Positions 1 through 19,470 of a stretch of DNA of 64,000 bases are shown here, piece by piece. Below the pieces are notes generated by a model. The model worked only from the letters and a program-made list of their open reading frames with translations, was not told the DNA's origin and made no database searches. Numbering within the stretch: position 1 is the stretch's first letter; every line of letters begins with the position of its first letter. Source of the stretch: Eleginops maclovinus (Eukaryota; Chordata; Actinopteri; Perciformes; Eleginopidae); the NCBI RefSeq assembly GCF_036324505.1, contig NC_086368.1:21372378-21436377 (forward strand), written 5' to 3'. The position numbers were made by a program, and so were the translations under genes.

Positions 1-179
1 CTCTCCAGCAGGTGTTTGGAGGGAATGAGGAAGTCCAGCAGACACTGTAAAGCATCACCAAAGTAACGTTCTTCTATGGTGCGAAACAGCTGGCTGAGGA
101 CGATGGGCGCTGTGACATCGAAAGGGGGGAAGAGGGCCGACAGGGCACTCTGGATGGACGAGTCCAGAGATTCTGGGTT
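1..179 (-). CDS. Coding exon of a Rho-GEF-family protein (ARHGEF40/KIAA1755/PLEKHG4B-like), N-terminal region, partial at window edge
   Basis: Seen: read leftwards from 179, the minus strand is open for 59 codons plus two bases and runs off the window. It starts with [20 protein letters not shown] and ends near [11 protein letters not shown]. The acceptor just upstream (185-180 on the minus strand reads CTCCAG) follows a long pyrimidine tract, and the exon opens in phase 0. Known from memory: ARHGEF40 (Solo) and KIAA1755 begin with a Met-acidic-Pro stretch followed by a block of the form 'Q-A-L-x-x-L-[FY]-P-P-F-[DE]-x-T-A-P' and 'L-D-F-L-[IV]-P-[AS]-K'. This exon matches that block, so it should encode the extreme N-terminus. 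Members carry spectrin-like repeats and, in ARHGEF40 and PLEKHG4, DH-PH domains that load GTP on Rho GTPases at the cytoskeleton; KIAA1755 is poorly characterised. The catalytic part would lie outside the window. The paralog cannot be decided from 59 residues. Confidence 0.72.
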
Positions 180-3100
180 CTGGAGGACAAGAAGAGGCAG
201 GGATAAGGTTTGTGTGTATGCTTATTATTTAAATAGAATGTTAGACTCTGGCTAAACCCAACTCAAGAATACCAGGTACAGATATAGATGATAGCGTTAA
301 ACTTAATAACCATCTGTTCTTGCATGAGAAAGCTATCAATCTAATTTGGAAGAAGTATCTTTGTGGCTTTTGCAGCTAATCAACCACTTTTGCTGCTATT
401 TTGATTTAAATAGTCAAAGCCACAGGAACTATACCAAACCCTAGAACTAAAGTTGCCTAAAGAAAAAAGAAAAACGTCTTCACTTCAAAATTAATGCAAT
501 AAAACATGCGCCCATAATGAAGGCATAACAAAACATCAATGTCAGTGAATAAGTTAAAGTGTGATGTGCACATTCTTTTAAAATGAGTATTGACTTTTTA
601 ATCAAGGCAAATAAGTTGTAAATCATTCAATTTAAACCTTTGAGACCTTGAATTTAGTAGATCTTATACAGACTAGTATAATAGCTGCCCTCAAACCAGA
701 TGCTGTCATTGCAGTTATTAAATAATCTGGCGTATAATCTGATGTAATGGCCTTTTCCATCCAATGACATGTGGTGTGCTAGTGCTGGTCAAATGGGTGT
801 GAATATCTAGTAACCCGATTGTGTAGTGTGGACTACAGATTCAAGTAAATGTCTATTCTAACACTGATTTCTTTGAAGAAGCTCCACATGGTCAAGAGAG
901 AACAAATGCCCTGTAAATGCAAAACGACAGGACAGATATTTTTCTTGGCCTTTTACCCCTAGCTGTGCTCATTTAGAATACATCAAAGAGGGGTTTTCTT
1001 TTGGTTTAAAAGTCAGGAATACAAAAGCGATACACCTTTTTTGAGTGCACTTTTTGGATTATGAACTGGGCCTACATGTATCAGTACATGCATTATCATC
1101 TTTTACAAACTGAAACCTCCAGCAAAAGGTGAAATTTACCAAAAATGTAAACAAAATAATCTATTCACTTATCAAAGGCTTTGAGGTGAATTAATACTGT
1201 CATCTTTAGGAGATCAAGAGGGATATGTTCGCTGATCCTAATCAAAAGAGTATCTGGTGAAGATTAAGTCTGTGCTGCATGAGTTTGTGCAACTTGTTTC
1301 ATGTCGGCCAGGATATGCTTCATTTAAACTCCTATATTTGTAGCAGACCAGGGCCAGCGTCTGATCTTATTCAAAGTGACAAGAAGAAGCAAAGCAGAAG
1401 AAATAAATGCCCATTCCTGTTAAGAATTACCATAAAAAAGCAAGAGCATGAAATGACACGATTTTCTGTCATAAGAACACTTAGTGCTCATCTTTACTGC
1501 ATGTAGAAATGTCTGAAGTAGATAAGCTGCCAGCACCAGCTGTGCCATGGGTGATGTCCAGCTAAACATACAACCTATTTTCAGACGAAAAGAGGCCGAC
1601 TTCAAAGCATTTTTGGTCAACCACCTGATGGAATGACAGCCAGGCTTGTAATGCAATTTAATGAGCATTGCAAATACGGGACTCTCAATTGGATTGTGCA
1701 ATACAGGAGATACTGTAAAAGAAACTCAGATTACTGCCTGTCAGTTGTTCGTAAATTATCATGTGAATCAAACAATACCTTCACTGTAGTATGCTGAAGT
1801 GTTGCTCTGTGAGGCTCTGTGTGTTTTCATTTCTGCTTATGCAGGCATGCTTGAAGGTGAATACTAACCACAACAGCATGCTTACAAGAACACAGTGGGT
1901 TTTAGCAGGTTTTATGTTAACCACATGTATAAGCTACCAGCAAGAATCACAAAGTACAACTTAGTCTGATTGAATGTCATTCATATCAAAGGCATTTAGT
2001 CAAAAGTCAGACTATTAAACACAATTGATCACTTAAAAGGAAACAATCGCCAAGTTATTTAGTTTATATCTTTTAAAATGCATCTTTTTCGCATTGCGTT
2101 TCTTGAAACAATTTCTTAATGCCTTTCTGTTTGATGCTAAAGATGCTAAACAAATGTACTTGCCTTCCTTGCCTTATAATTCAGGCTAATGGGGACATCA
2201 TTATCTGTTCAAAATACATGTTTAATATGCCTTTCACATACTTGTCTGATATTGGATAGGTACACAGTACTTTTTTACTCGCTTTCTAACAGCACCTATG
2301 GCACGTAGTAGTACAGTCCAATAAATGTCTATAATGAAATGAAATGAATAGTATTCATGTTGAGTTTAAAATAAGGACTTGACGCTTCCGCTGGATCAAG
2401 ACAGGTCTTAGCAGCTAACCACAGCAGGCATGCTATTCATACAATCAGTTCACAGTACCCTGCTGTGTCAATCTCCCAGCTCCACAAAGGAGTCTGTTTT
2501 TAGCCCCCCTCCTCATTTAGCTTGATGGCCTAACCGAGACCAGAGACCAGCCCAGGATAAACACAAGTACCGCAGCTTCAAAGACCTCACACTGGTTAGC
2601 ACTGGGACTACTGCGCTCACTGCTTAGCTAACGCATGCTTTTGTGAGCACCTTGGACAGCCATGAAACATTGGGAACAAAGGTCATAAAGTAGTTTCATT
2701 AGTCACCAAATATTTCCATCACTCAAACAACTTAGTTTAGGGTTGACATTCACAGGTGGTTTTGTACACATTTAGATAAATTAATCAACGGAATTAATGT
2801 GAGATGTTGGACCTTAATCAATATCAATATTTGACTTCTTATGCAAAGTTTTCTTAGTTCTTCTAGACATTGCATGTGCTCAGTAGAAAAAAATGCTTCC
2901 TTTTTCTGATTGTGCACATCTGTCACAATAGATTAGTCAATGGAGAACAGAATACCTTCGAGGTTGGCTGTTGAATGGTAATGCAGCACAGCTGTTTTAG
3001 TCTGAATGCAGCCATTGAACTCTGGTTTCTACTGTATGCTTTAAGGCCTACATTAAACCAGAGTTCATATATTTTTCTAAAGTCACAGTTAAGAGCAAGA

Positions 3101-6100
3101 AAAAAAATAACATTTAGTTTTGCCTTAAATGTCGTTCTGGAATTCACAACATATTCCAGCATGTCCTCTCTTCCTTCTCTTCAAGGGACACATTTTGTTA
3201 AAGTCATTTAAAGCAATCTGTCACTGCAATTTGACCCTTGAAAAAATAGTGAAAATAGTGACTTATTATCATAACATAACCTCAAAATCATTTCATATTT
3301 AAACGTCTTTTTGTTAACACTAGCTTATATGACAAAACTCCTTTGCTTGGCTTAACTTCTTCTCAAAACAAAGATGGTTGAAAACATGACACGGTCTCCT
3401 CTCTGTGGGTGGTTTGGCTGGTGATACTCATAAATGAAAACCACTTGAGATTTTACAAAGCGTTGCTCGGCTGGACCAAGCTCAGAAAGGCTAGCCAGCC
3501 AAATGAACTGAGGATAAGGAGAGTGGGCTGCCAACGTTGTGCTCTCTTCTGCATCTCATTATATCCCCAGACAACATGCAAAACAGGCCTGAACTGAACT
3601 GTGAAAGGTTCAGCAGAAATTCTACTTGAGACAAAGCAAAATGATGTCCTTAAGTTCTTGCCAAATTCACCACTGGATCTAAAAAAAAGTTGAGAACTAC
3701 AGTAAATAAACAACCTCACTGCACAACATAGTGTTATTGATGGGAAACCCTGACGGACAAAAATGAAAATATTCAGCACCTGTAGTAGGAACATACACAA
3801 ATGGACAACTTCGTAATGATTTACTTTTAATTTGATTCAGTGTGCTGTACGGATCATTGTTTACGCCTTCTGTTTTTCTAGATACTTGTTTGTTGTCTCT
3901 GAATATCGTGGCTCTAAAGTAGAAATAGAGTTATTTTGAGCACTATTTGGAGATAAAGACATTATGGACCACATTGAAAAATTCACGTTAGGGCACAAGA
4001 ACAATAATTGCCAGGAATACGCTGAAGGTCAATGTATGCTCAGGATTCCCTGTCTTTCCACTCCCATAGTGTTGTGTGACCTGCTCTTGTATAATGTGTA
4101 GTACGACTGCAATGTATCATCGCACTTTTAGTCTTTCTGCTGTTTTGTCGGCATTCCTTTAGTGTTTTTAACCGTTCCTCCCATTACAAAAACTCCTGGT
4201 TAGCAGCAATGTGTTCAGTCTTGTGTGAGCACCCAGACACAATCACTGCCCTACATCCTACAATAACACAATTTGTCACTGCATGTCAGTGTGCAGTATC
4301 TAGCTGACGTTTCCTCATGTTGACAGAGTTGCTACTTCTTTTTCCGGGGTATTTTTACTCCCACAATCAGCCAGAGAGAAGCGTTACATCAAGCTTAAAT
4401 CCTGAACCTTTATCTTGAGCTGCAGTAACGTTGGGACTTGATCGATGTCTAGCTGGTTGCACCCTTTATACATTTAACGCAAGTGGATTCCCTCTTTGCC
4501 CTTTATTGTCCAGTGCAGCCTGTGATTAAACACTAGAAATAGCTTTAGTTTCTAACAAAGATCATTGTTTGACCTGAATTGGCATGCGAGCATGGACAAC
4601 AGGCATCTGTCTTTGTCTTGTCCACCCTTCAGGCCCCATGGGAGTTTTTGCTGTGAGCATTAAGCAGACAATTACAGGTCTCCTCAATATTGCCTTGGGT
4701 CTTGGCCAAAGAAAGTCAGGACCCAGATTTGAGCCACAGTATAAACAAACTGTCAAGGTGTGTAATAATGCACAATGTGTATCTGTTTCATCAGCCACAA
4801 AGATCAAAAGATTAGAGCAGGTAAGCTGACCAGAATGTGACTTTAAAGAAGATTAACTTCAACTAAACTGGATGCAGCTCCTGATGCGACATTCTGTAAG
4901 GATTTGTTGATGTCTGTGTCTTGACTGGTCAACACATTTCTTTGAAATCCTTATAAGAAATGGACTGTCATGGCACCTCTGGGCTGAAGCCAAAACATAA
5001 GCAGAAGTGACAGTTGTGTCAGGACCTGCCAGTAAATCCTAAAGACTGAGTGAATTCTGCAAGTAGAGACATGTAGATATGTCCAAGAGTCTAAGATGAC
5101 ACACCACCAACTCAGCCATAACCTCAGTAAACAACAGCCGGTAGCAAAGAGGGCTGATGGGAAATGACACCTAACCTCAAGTAATATTAAGAAATATTAC
5201 CATGGGAAGAAGAAAATGCAGTTTATACAGACCAGTTTGAAACAAAACCTAAAAGTAGGAAGATGCTAAGGTCTCAGAAAAGAAAGGTCGCTCTCTAAGG
5301 TCACATCATAATATGTTACTAGTATCTCTCATTTATTTCCTATCCTCCCTTTTTCCTCCTTAGACATTTGGTATCTCCTATTTGGCGGTGAGACAGTGCT
5401 TTCATTGTGTGTGATCCACTCTTGTTAAACTCAGCAGAGGGGCACTCTATTCAGCTAAGCCATCTTAAATCCGTTTAACAGGTTAAAAAAAAGGCACCTC
5501 CAAAACAACACCCCTACAACATTTCATAGAGATACCTCTGTCACCATCTCCTATCAGTCTTTCAATCTGACAGGGTACTTATTATACATTTGTTTTGTGC
5601 ATTTTAAGAACTTTAGCTATGTTTGTAAATTGAAGAGGCCACATTAATAGTGAGTCAGGTTTCTGATTCAGGCGTTCTTCTTATGCTGCATGAGATCCAA
5701 GAGATTCTATTTCACAATGACTCATTAATCCACCCTGATTTTTTTTTTTAATAATGAGCAATGACGACTGGCTTGTAATATTTGATCTTGTAGGACAATC
5801 ACCCTAGTGTATTTTGATCCGACATTAATCACTGCTGTCATCTCTTTTGTAATAAAAAACTGACTCACAGCCACCCTTCATGACAACCACACGTTGGGAA
5901 ATGTTACATTAAAAAAGTGTTTTGTTTAATAATGTCTTCCACTGTTTTGGTTGCACTCCTTCTCAGGCATGCCAGGTCAGCATATTTTGAAATAGTACCC
6001 TAGGCTCAGACTGCTGTATAGTTAAATAAGTTGCCAAATGCGTGATGAGGCAATAGGGTAGGACTCGCAGCTTGGTGCAACTAAAAGGCTTCCTCAAAAG

Positions 6101-9100
6101 ACATTTAAAAACTGAAATTAAACAACAATATTGTTGAGTTTTTTTATGGAATCTCTCCATGACTGACTCATAATGCACCGCTCCCATTTTACTGACAAAT
6201 CAACTCCTGGGTTTTAGCTCATGTCCCAAAGCTTGCATTCTGGCAAACTACACGATGTGAAACATAAAAATGGTTTGTTTTTAAGAATGCAACACGCCTA
6301 ACTCCCAATGTTCATCTCACAATGTTAAAATGTTAAAGACATTGAAAAAGGACTAAAATACAATGAAATGAGGGCCTCTTGCCCTAACACGGGAGATTTG
6401 TTAGTCAGCATGTAAGCGGGTTTACAAGAAGTGTACTAAACACTGACATCTGCTGCTCTTCATTCCTGAGCTCCGCAAACAAGTGCATAACGCCAAGAAG
6501 AGCGTAACAGAGCACAGCAGTCTACATGGAAACCAAACTGAATGTCTTATCCTTCAGTAAATGTTGCCTCATCTCATGGTGTCCCCTCAGATTTGGAGAT
6601 TAAAGTTGTTCAGCTGGTTTTGGATTGAAACAAACAAAAGCGATTCCTATGACTTGAATCTTCCTTTAAAAAAGCCCAGAGAGGATAAACAGCAGCCGTT
6701 CAAACATAGTCTGGGTATGATATGACATAGTTGAACAGACAATGCAGGCTGACTCAGAAAGCCTATACTGTAGCAGCAAATATTTTTCCCCCCAAACACT
6801 TGGCAATGGCTCTTGTTTCAAAATACACTACACAGCGTCTATTGAGTTTGACCCGCTTTTGTGATACAGAGATAATAAACACACTGAAAATATGGTTCAC
6901 AGCTCCATGACAACCCTCAGAAACTCGACTCGCTGATTGAAGAAAGTTGGAAATGGTTTGGCCCAAACAGCTCCACGAGGCAGATGTCTGCAATTAGACA
7001 TATTTTCTCTATAAATCACATCAGTGTATTGTTTCGATTCTCCCCGTCTGGCTTTGTAGACATTTGGCGGAATCACAGAATGTGAAGCAATGGGCAGGAA
7101 GTATTATTTGTTGGCCGAAGTGGGAACAGAATATAGTATTGTTAAAATGTGATGACTTATTACAGGCAGGGAGAAGAAGCTACTGATACTGTCTGCACCC
7201 TGGATGTTACAGAGAGAGGGAGAGAGACACACAGCTGTGACCCTTAAAGCTTGACCTGAATGTATACTCTCAGCCATTCAAAACCTGGATGCTCTTTCAC
7301 AGCGTGTTTACATCACATAATAGTTTAAGGTATGCATGCATACTCTAGGCTGAGTTACAAATGAGAATATCTGGCTGATGATATGGAGCAGGCATGTGAA
7401 AGTCTTTGACTGTCTCAGTTATCAAGAGACTTAAAGCTGCTATAATTCAAATCTTTGTTTTGACAATGGTTCACATGACGTGTGTGTCATGTGTGGGAAA
7501 GGTGGTCGCTTTTTACCACAAACTCACATAAAATGTACATCCATCTTTGCAGTTTTAGCGTCATTTTTTTTTGGTTTTACGGCCGCAACTTTATAGTAGC
7601 ATTTATATTCTCAGCTAGCATGAGACGTTTTATAACAAAAAAAAACTCCAAGCCTGATATTTTCACAAGTCAGTGAAGAGCAAAACAGAGCTAGACGCAG
7701 AGTCAATTTTGGACCGTATATTCATCAGGTTGAGATGAACCAATTTATGAATGAGGAAAAGACATGCTGTATTGAAATGTTTTTCTAAGAGAGTTGTAAA
7801 TCTGACAAAATATCCTTTGAATCTGAGCAAAACCTTTAACTAAACCTGTTTTGGCAAGATGAGAGCACAACCAAAACCTTTGAGCAAATGTCATGTGTGC
7901 TTTAATGATTTGCATTGACTTTGAATATACTTTGAATTCTGCAACGTACATGGACACTGCAAATTCTGCCATGTTATCCATGTGCAATGTACAATGAATG
8001 AAGCCCATGTGTCTGTGAGGCCTTAAGAATCAACTGTTTAACCTTGCTGGTGAATGAATGACTCTCTTGGCTGTCCTTGTCACACAGTAACTCCTGCTAA
8101 GGCAAATACACTTCACACCAGCAGCCCGGGCCTTTGTTTTTTTTGGTCATTGCTGAGTGTTTATCTAAGATTGAAACTCCTGGTCACGCACGTTGCCGTA
8201 ATCTAATAATTTTGACTCTGCTTGCTCATGACTGGAAGTTGGAGGGTGGTCAAGGAAGACAACATTAGTCATGCAATAAGTAATACAAACAGTGTGGGCT
8301 GTTAAAGCTGGTCAAACAAGTGCTGCGGTGCATGAGAAGGAAGGACAAAGTACAGTGGTGGCCACAATGAGAAGCCAAGACTGCACTCCTTTAAACATCC
8401 TTCCTTCCTGCTCTCCTCAAAGCTATCAATTATTTGGCTCCCTTGGACAGATGTTAGGGGTCTGACTGGTTTCCATATAACGAAGAAAAGCTCATTTTAT
8501 AAATAGAAAGCTAAACACAAGAAAGGAGAAGCTTATTATGCCTCATTATGATCTTTATTATAACATTACTCTTTATCTGCTCATTTATTTGACAATTTTC
8601 GCAGCAGCAGCAACCAGTTAATACAACTTCAAAGATGCTGCGTCCTACCACAAACCCATCATCAAAAATGTTCCCATTTTAGGGCTCACTCTTTGTCATT
8701 TATAAGTTTCTTGTTGTGCCAGGGATTAGACCGGCCCTGCGGTTTGAACTTTTTAAAGTGCTGAACACTGAGCTGGAGAATTCCATTATGTGTCAAATAA
8801 CACTCTCCACTCACTCAAGTATGTGTGCCATCCGCATCAATTAAGTCCTAATCAAAGGACTTAAAGATGCAAAACAAAAGACAATGTGACTCTCTCTGTC
8901 ACTCAGTCTTTGTCAGTGTGCACACACTGGAGATGCAGTGGGCTGGTGATGTGAAACAGTCCCACAAACTGGATGACAAAACGATTTGAAGAGTGCAGTT
9001 ACTTTAGCTTTGTGCTGCCTTTGTATGTCCCACATTTTAGTTTTCATTACAAGAGAAGATGTGGATTAGTACTGTACATGGTAACAAACACTGAAAATAG

Positions 9101-9288
9101 ACACCTAAAAGCATATAAAATGCTTTTAGTTACAATAAACGAGTCTTCTAAGGGTTCATTCACACAAGACCAGCAAAGCCACAGAGAGAAACAAAGTCAC
9201 TTGTCCAAATCTCTGTTACTAAGTCAGTGGAGAACTCTTAAACTACAAAGCAACAGACAAGATCCAGCAGTGAAACTAAAAACTTTAC
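180..9288 (-). other. Putative intron 1 of the Rho-GEF-like gene; no other gene seen
   Basis: About 9.1 kb between the acceptor at 180 and the candidate donor at 9288. Open frames inside (up to about 115 codons near 3453-3800) show no recognisable domain, no phase-matched splice sites and AT-rich composition, so they are taken as chance. No transposon coding sequence was recognised. The stretch 4570-4770 is less AT-rich and has ORFs on both strands without a domain match. Confidence 0.35.
8841..8864. repeat. Perfect 8-bp inverted repeat with 8-nt loop
   Basis: TTAAGTCC (8841-8848) and GGACTTAA (8857-8864) flank TAATCAAA. The loop and following G read ATCAAAG, the core recognised by TCF/LEF factors. 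It lies in a stretch (8690-8880) of mixed composition that resembles conserved non-coding DNA. Function unknown. Confidence 0.5.
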
Positions 9289-9740
9289 CATCTTTGCAGA
9301 CGTTTTCTTCTCTATAAGGCAGAAAGTCTATTTAGTTCTTGTTTCTGATAATCCTCTCCAGACAGTCTCCCTTGGCTCCGTGATGAGAGACTTGCCATGT
9401 TTATAGCATCAACAACAGAAGTCGGCTGAAGTATATCCACATGACAGTGAGTTGTTTTGATCGAAAAGTAAAAAAAGTTATTCCCAGTCTTTGTACACTT
9501 TTCACAAGTCTTGAGTTTGTAGCACAGAGAGCTACAAATTGCCAGGCTGCCTGTTGATCCTCTTGCTTCACTTCTCTTTCGCTTCTCTGGCGACTCTGAG
9601 TGTTTAGGGGACGGGAGAGAGAGAGGGAAGGAGGGAGCAAGAGAGTGCCTGAGAGGGGGAGGAGAAAAGCTTTCTCTTTCAAGGGAAATCCCCCTCGAGG
9701 CTCTTCAGAGTTTCTCCCCTCTCTCTCAAACACACGCAGG
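9289..9740 (-). other. Candidate first exon (5' UTR plus start codon) of the Rho-GEF-like gene
   Basis: Inference. On the minus strand, a purine/pyrimidine-biased, CpG-containing stretch (about 9740 to 9530) leads into a segment ending GCAAAG-ATG at 9291-9289. The next bases are GTAAAG, a usable splice donor. An in-frame TAG lies 39 nt upstream (9330-9328), so this ATG is the first one open in its frame, and position -3 is A. Joining ATG directly to the acceptor at 180 keeps phase 0 and gives Met-Asn-Pro-Glu-Ser, the expected N-terminus of the family. A competing ATG at 9398-9396 has a strong context and is followed by GCAAGT, which could act as a rare GC-type donor giving the same protein start. 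The 5' end and the promoter are not determined; no clear TATA box is seen. Confidence 0.35.
9312..9398 (-). other. Short upstream ORF (28 codons) in the candidate 5' UTR
   Basis: ATG at 9398 in a strong context (AAACATGG) opens a 28-codon frame that closes at TAG 9314-9312. The stop lies 20 nt before the proposed main ATG at 9291. If the exon 1 model is right, this uORF would be expected to lower initiation at the main start. It is not similar to anything I recognise and could equally be incidental. Confidence 0.25.
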
Positions 9741-16765
<7,025 letters not shown>

Positions 16766-16884
16766 TTAAAAAAGGGTAAGGGTAAAGGGTCTCATGCCAA
16801 ATTCAAACCTGGTTCCACCGCATGGGGATCAAACATCAGTATATGGCCGCCAGCTCTACCCACTGGGCTACACGACGGCCTCTA
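16766..16884 (-). mobile_element. tRNA-derived SINE fragment (head region)
   Basis: On the minus strand the segment has the layout of a tRNA-like SINE head. A TAGCCCAGTGGG box A match (16870-16859) is followed about 50 nt later by a degenerate box B, GGTTTGAATTT (16809-16799). It then runs into a short C/T-rich stretch before 16766. Box B has lost the consensus C and the body and tail are not recognisable, so this is an old or truncated copy that is probably no longer transcribed by RNA polymerase III. Confidence 0.6.
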
Positions 16885-17029
16885 TGAGCTTTTTTATTTA
16901 TGAGAGTTACATACATACATTTATATTTTACTTTCTTAGTAAAGCTGTTGGTGCCATATTTTGTGAGAGAGAAAACTTTCACATTCATGAAGCTGCACCC
17001 CAGTTTGGTCGTTGTATCAGGGTCTTATT

Positions 17030-17640
17030 AATAAATATATTGGTGGCATAAGTAACCCACATGAGTATGAAACCCATTTACGTAATATAAGAGTTACTAT
17101 GCCCCACCACAAGGGGCGCACCAGCCCTGTATTCATGGTCACGACCACGCAGCGCATGCTCGTCCTGAGACTCAACCGAGACGTTGACTGTGAGTGCCGT
17201 TCGTTGAGGGAGCTGACGAATTTGGGTATGAAACGTTATGTAAACCTCATAAATTAATGATTTAGGAGAGAGCCTCGTGAGTTATTGAGAGAGAGGAGCT
17301 GCTTCAACCGTGTAAGCGCTCTGTTAGAGTCCGGTAGGAGCGTTGCTACATGCTAAGAGGCTAGGCCTCGTTGTCAGCTTGTTGATGTTAGATCATAATG
17401 AACATGCTGCTTACTGAGATACTTTCATAAAACCAGTCGGAGTTCCAGAGATGTTATCCAATGTTGTAACCCACCGTGGTACTATTGCACCATGGTGATA
17501 TCTGAAAAAACGACTTTAGAAAGATCGCTAGCTACGACGCTAACGCTAATCGCGGGTGGCACCGCTAAGCTAGCGATGAGTAAATACTTTGGTGTTCAAT
17601 ATAGCTAATGTGTAGCTGGCTAAACTACTATGCCACCACC
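17030..17640. other. Unclassified CpG-bearing block
   Basis: About 600 bp with clearly more CpG dinucleotides than its AT-rich surroundings (for example near 17115-17210 and 17520-17575) and no significant ORF. It may be part of an old retroelement or DNA transposon. The motif TTCGGTGGCGAGCCAGGACC around 18130-18150 resembles the junction of an LTR and a primer-binding site, which would fit a degraded LTR element spanning roughly 17.0-18.4 kb. Not proven. Confidence 0.3.
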
Positions 17641-19130
17641 ATATTTAATCAGACAGGAGACCGAGGTGGAATATGATGTCAGGTTGTAATAATATTGTTC
17701 TGATATACTTTAATGTGAACATAATGTGATTATTTCATTGAGATCATTTAGATACTCATGTTGGTTTAAAAAGTGATTTAATGCTGTTCATTAACGGTTA
17801 AAAAGATAAATAGTGATAAATACAACTGTTAAAAAAATATAAATACTGCTTATAGAGATAAATAAGCCTATGTCAAAATACAAGTTCATGATAAATAACA
17901 GTCATGGTAAAAATACTTGTACTGTACTGTAAATGTATGCAGACTCATTTACAATGGTTGAACACTGTATATCCTGCATCTGGGTATATTTATGGATATT
18001 TAGAGTGAAAAATGGAAGTTGAATGATGTCATGTGATAGAGCGTAATGGTTATTTTTCTGCACTTTATGTGTAGACTGGGTTTTTTTGGACTTCAGATTA
18101 GGAACGGATTCAGATTTCCGAACCTTTGGTTCGGTGGCGAGCCAGGACCCTGATTAAGATTGCATACACCCTGAGACTTGAACTCTGACTTCTAGTGAAG
18201 AAGAAGGGACACTTTAATTTAGTTTTTTTCTAAGAGAGCTCTATGTTTTTGTATCATTTATTTTCCATACACTGTGAAGAAAATTGACTCTAACCTCATG
18301 TTCTCGCATTAGACTAACTACTCCCAACTATCCGAACCTAGCAAGAGTGTAAGTGTCATAAGGTTGTTGCTGATCAGACTACGGGCGCTACACATACATT
18401 AACTGTTTCATGAAAATATCAAACTTTATATTGGGATTTGTGATTTTGGTGAGGGCGTTGCTCTTTGTTTTGTTTCAGATAAGTGTTTTAAGATAAAAAT
18501 GAATATCCTAGGCGAGGGCTTCATTGATGTATAAAGGGAAACATTAAGTTCTGACCCACTTATCAATTTTCAGATTTTTTAGGTGAGAGTGATAAATGAT
18601 GAAGCAATTTGACAAATAGCCTACACATTAAAACTACAATTTCTGAAAACATACCGCTACATCCTAGTCAGTCACACTCAACATAATTTGGCATGCGTCC
18701 CTGCCTTACATGGGCTTCCTTTACTGAACTTGCAGTTTAAATGTTAGACCACTAGGTGTCATGTTTCATCAACCGTGATGTGACTGTAATTTGAGAAGAT
18801 GTCACGACCACAGAAAAAAAAGAAGCTGTATATGCTATCAGCACTCTGTTTAACATCTGCGTATCATCTATGGACTTCAAAGCATCTTATACATAAAATA
18901 AATTCCAACATTTAGTTCATGTGCCGAAGCAGAGCTTTCCTTAAAAGGACAAGATTATCCACTGAAAATAGACTGAACCAAAGTCATTTCCACTGGCAGA
19001 ATAAATTGAAACAGATGGCTTGTGGACTGGTGAGCATTATGACCCTTTCTTCACCTGCCTCCTTGTAAGGTATTATTATCCCTGGACCAGAAAACATCAG
19101 GCTGGCAGAGCCATGTGATGCAGGGTTGAA

Positions 19131-19207
19131 ACACACACACACACAAACACTCAGACAGACACACAGAGAGCTAGACAGACACACACACACATTAAACATT
19201 AAACATT
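19131..19207. repeat. Impure CA/CAGA simple repeat with ATTAAAC duplication
   Basis: CA runs interrupted by AGACAGAC and AGAGAG blocks, ending in two copies of ATTAAAC. It is an interrupted, and therefore older and more stable, microsatellite. Confidence 0.85.
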
Positions 19208-19410
19208 GTACATGGTTTTCGCATCTGCAAGATGAGATTCTCCTTGTTTGATAAGACAGTGTCTGGTTTTAAATCTGGATTTGCTCCAACGTAGCGTGAT
19301 GTAACAAACTGTGACTCAGCGTGACATATTGATAGCATTGTTGCAAAGAGAAGTGATACACAAGTTTTCCAACAAAGGTTATGTCTGAAGCATTGTGTGC
19401 AAAACCAACC

Positions 19411-19470
19411 GTGTGTGTGTGCGGGCGAGTGCGTGCGTGCGAGACAGACAGGCAGAGAGAGAGAGAGCGC
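19411..19470. repeat. GT/GCGT and GA compound simple repeat
   Basis: GTGTGTGTGT followed by GCGTGC units, GACAGACAGG and a (GA)n run. A compound microsatellite with no coding content. Confidence 0.85.

Noticed and set aside
3453..3800. 115-codon minus-strand frame
   Set aside because: No domain, overlaps other frames, AT-rich, no fitting splice signals; chance ORF in a putative intron.
9401..9733. 110-codon minus-strand frame
   Set aside because: Lies in the candidate 5' UTR, Ser/Arg-rich low-complexity translation, no family similarity.
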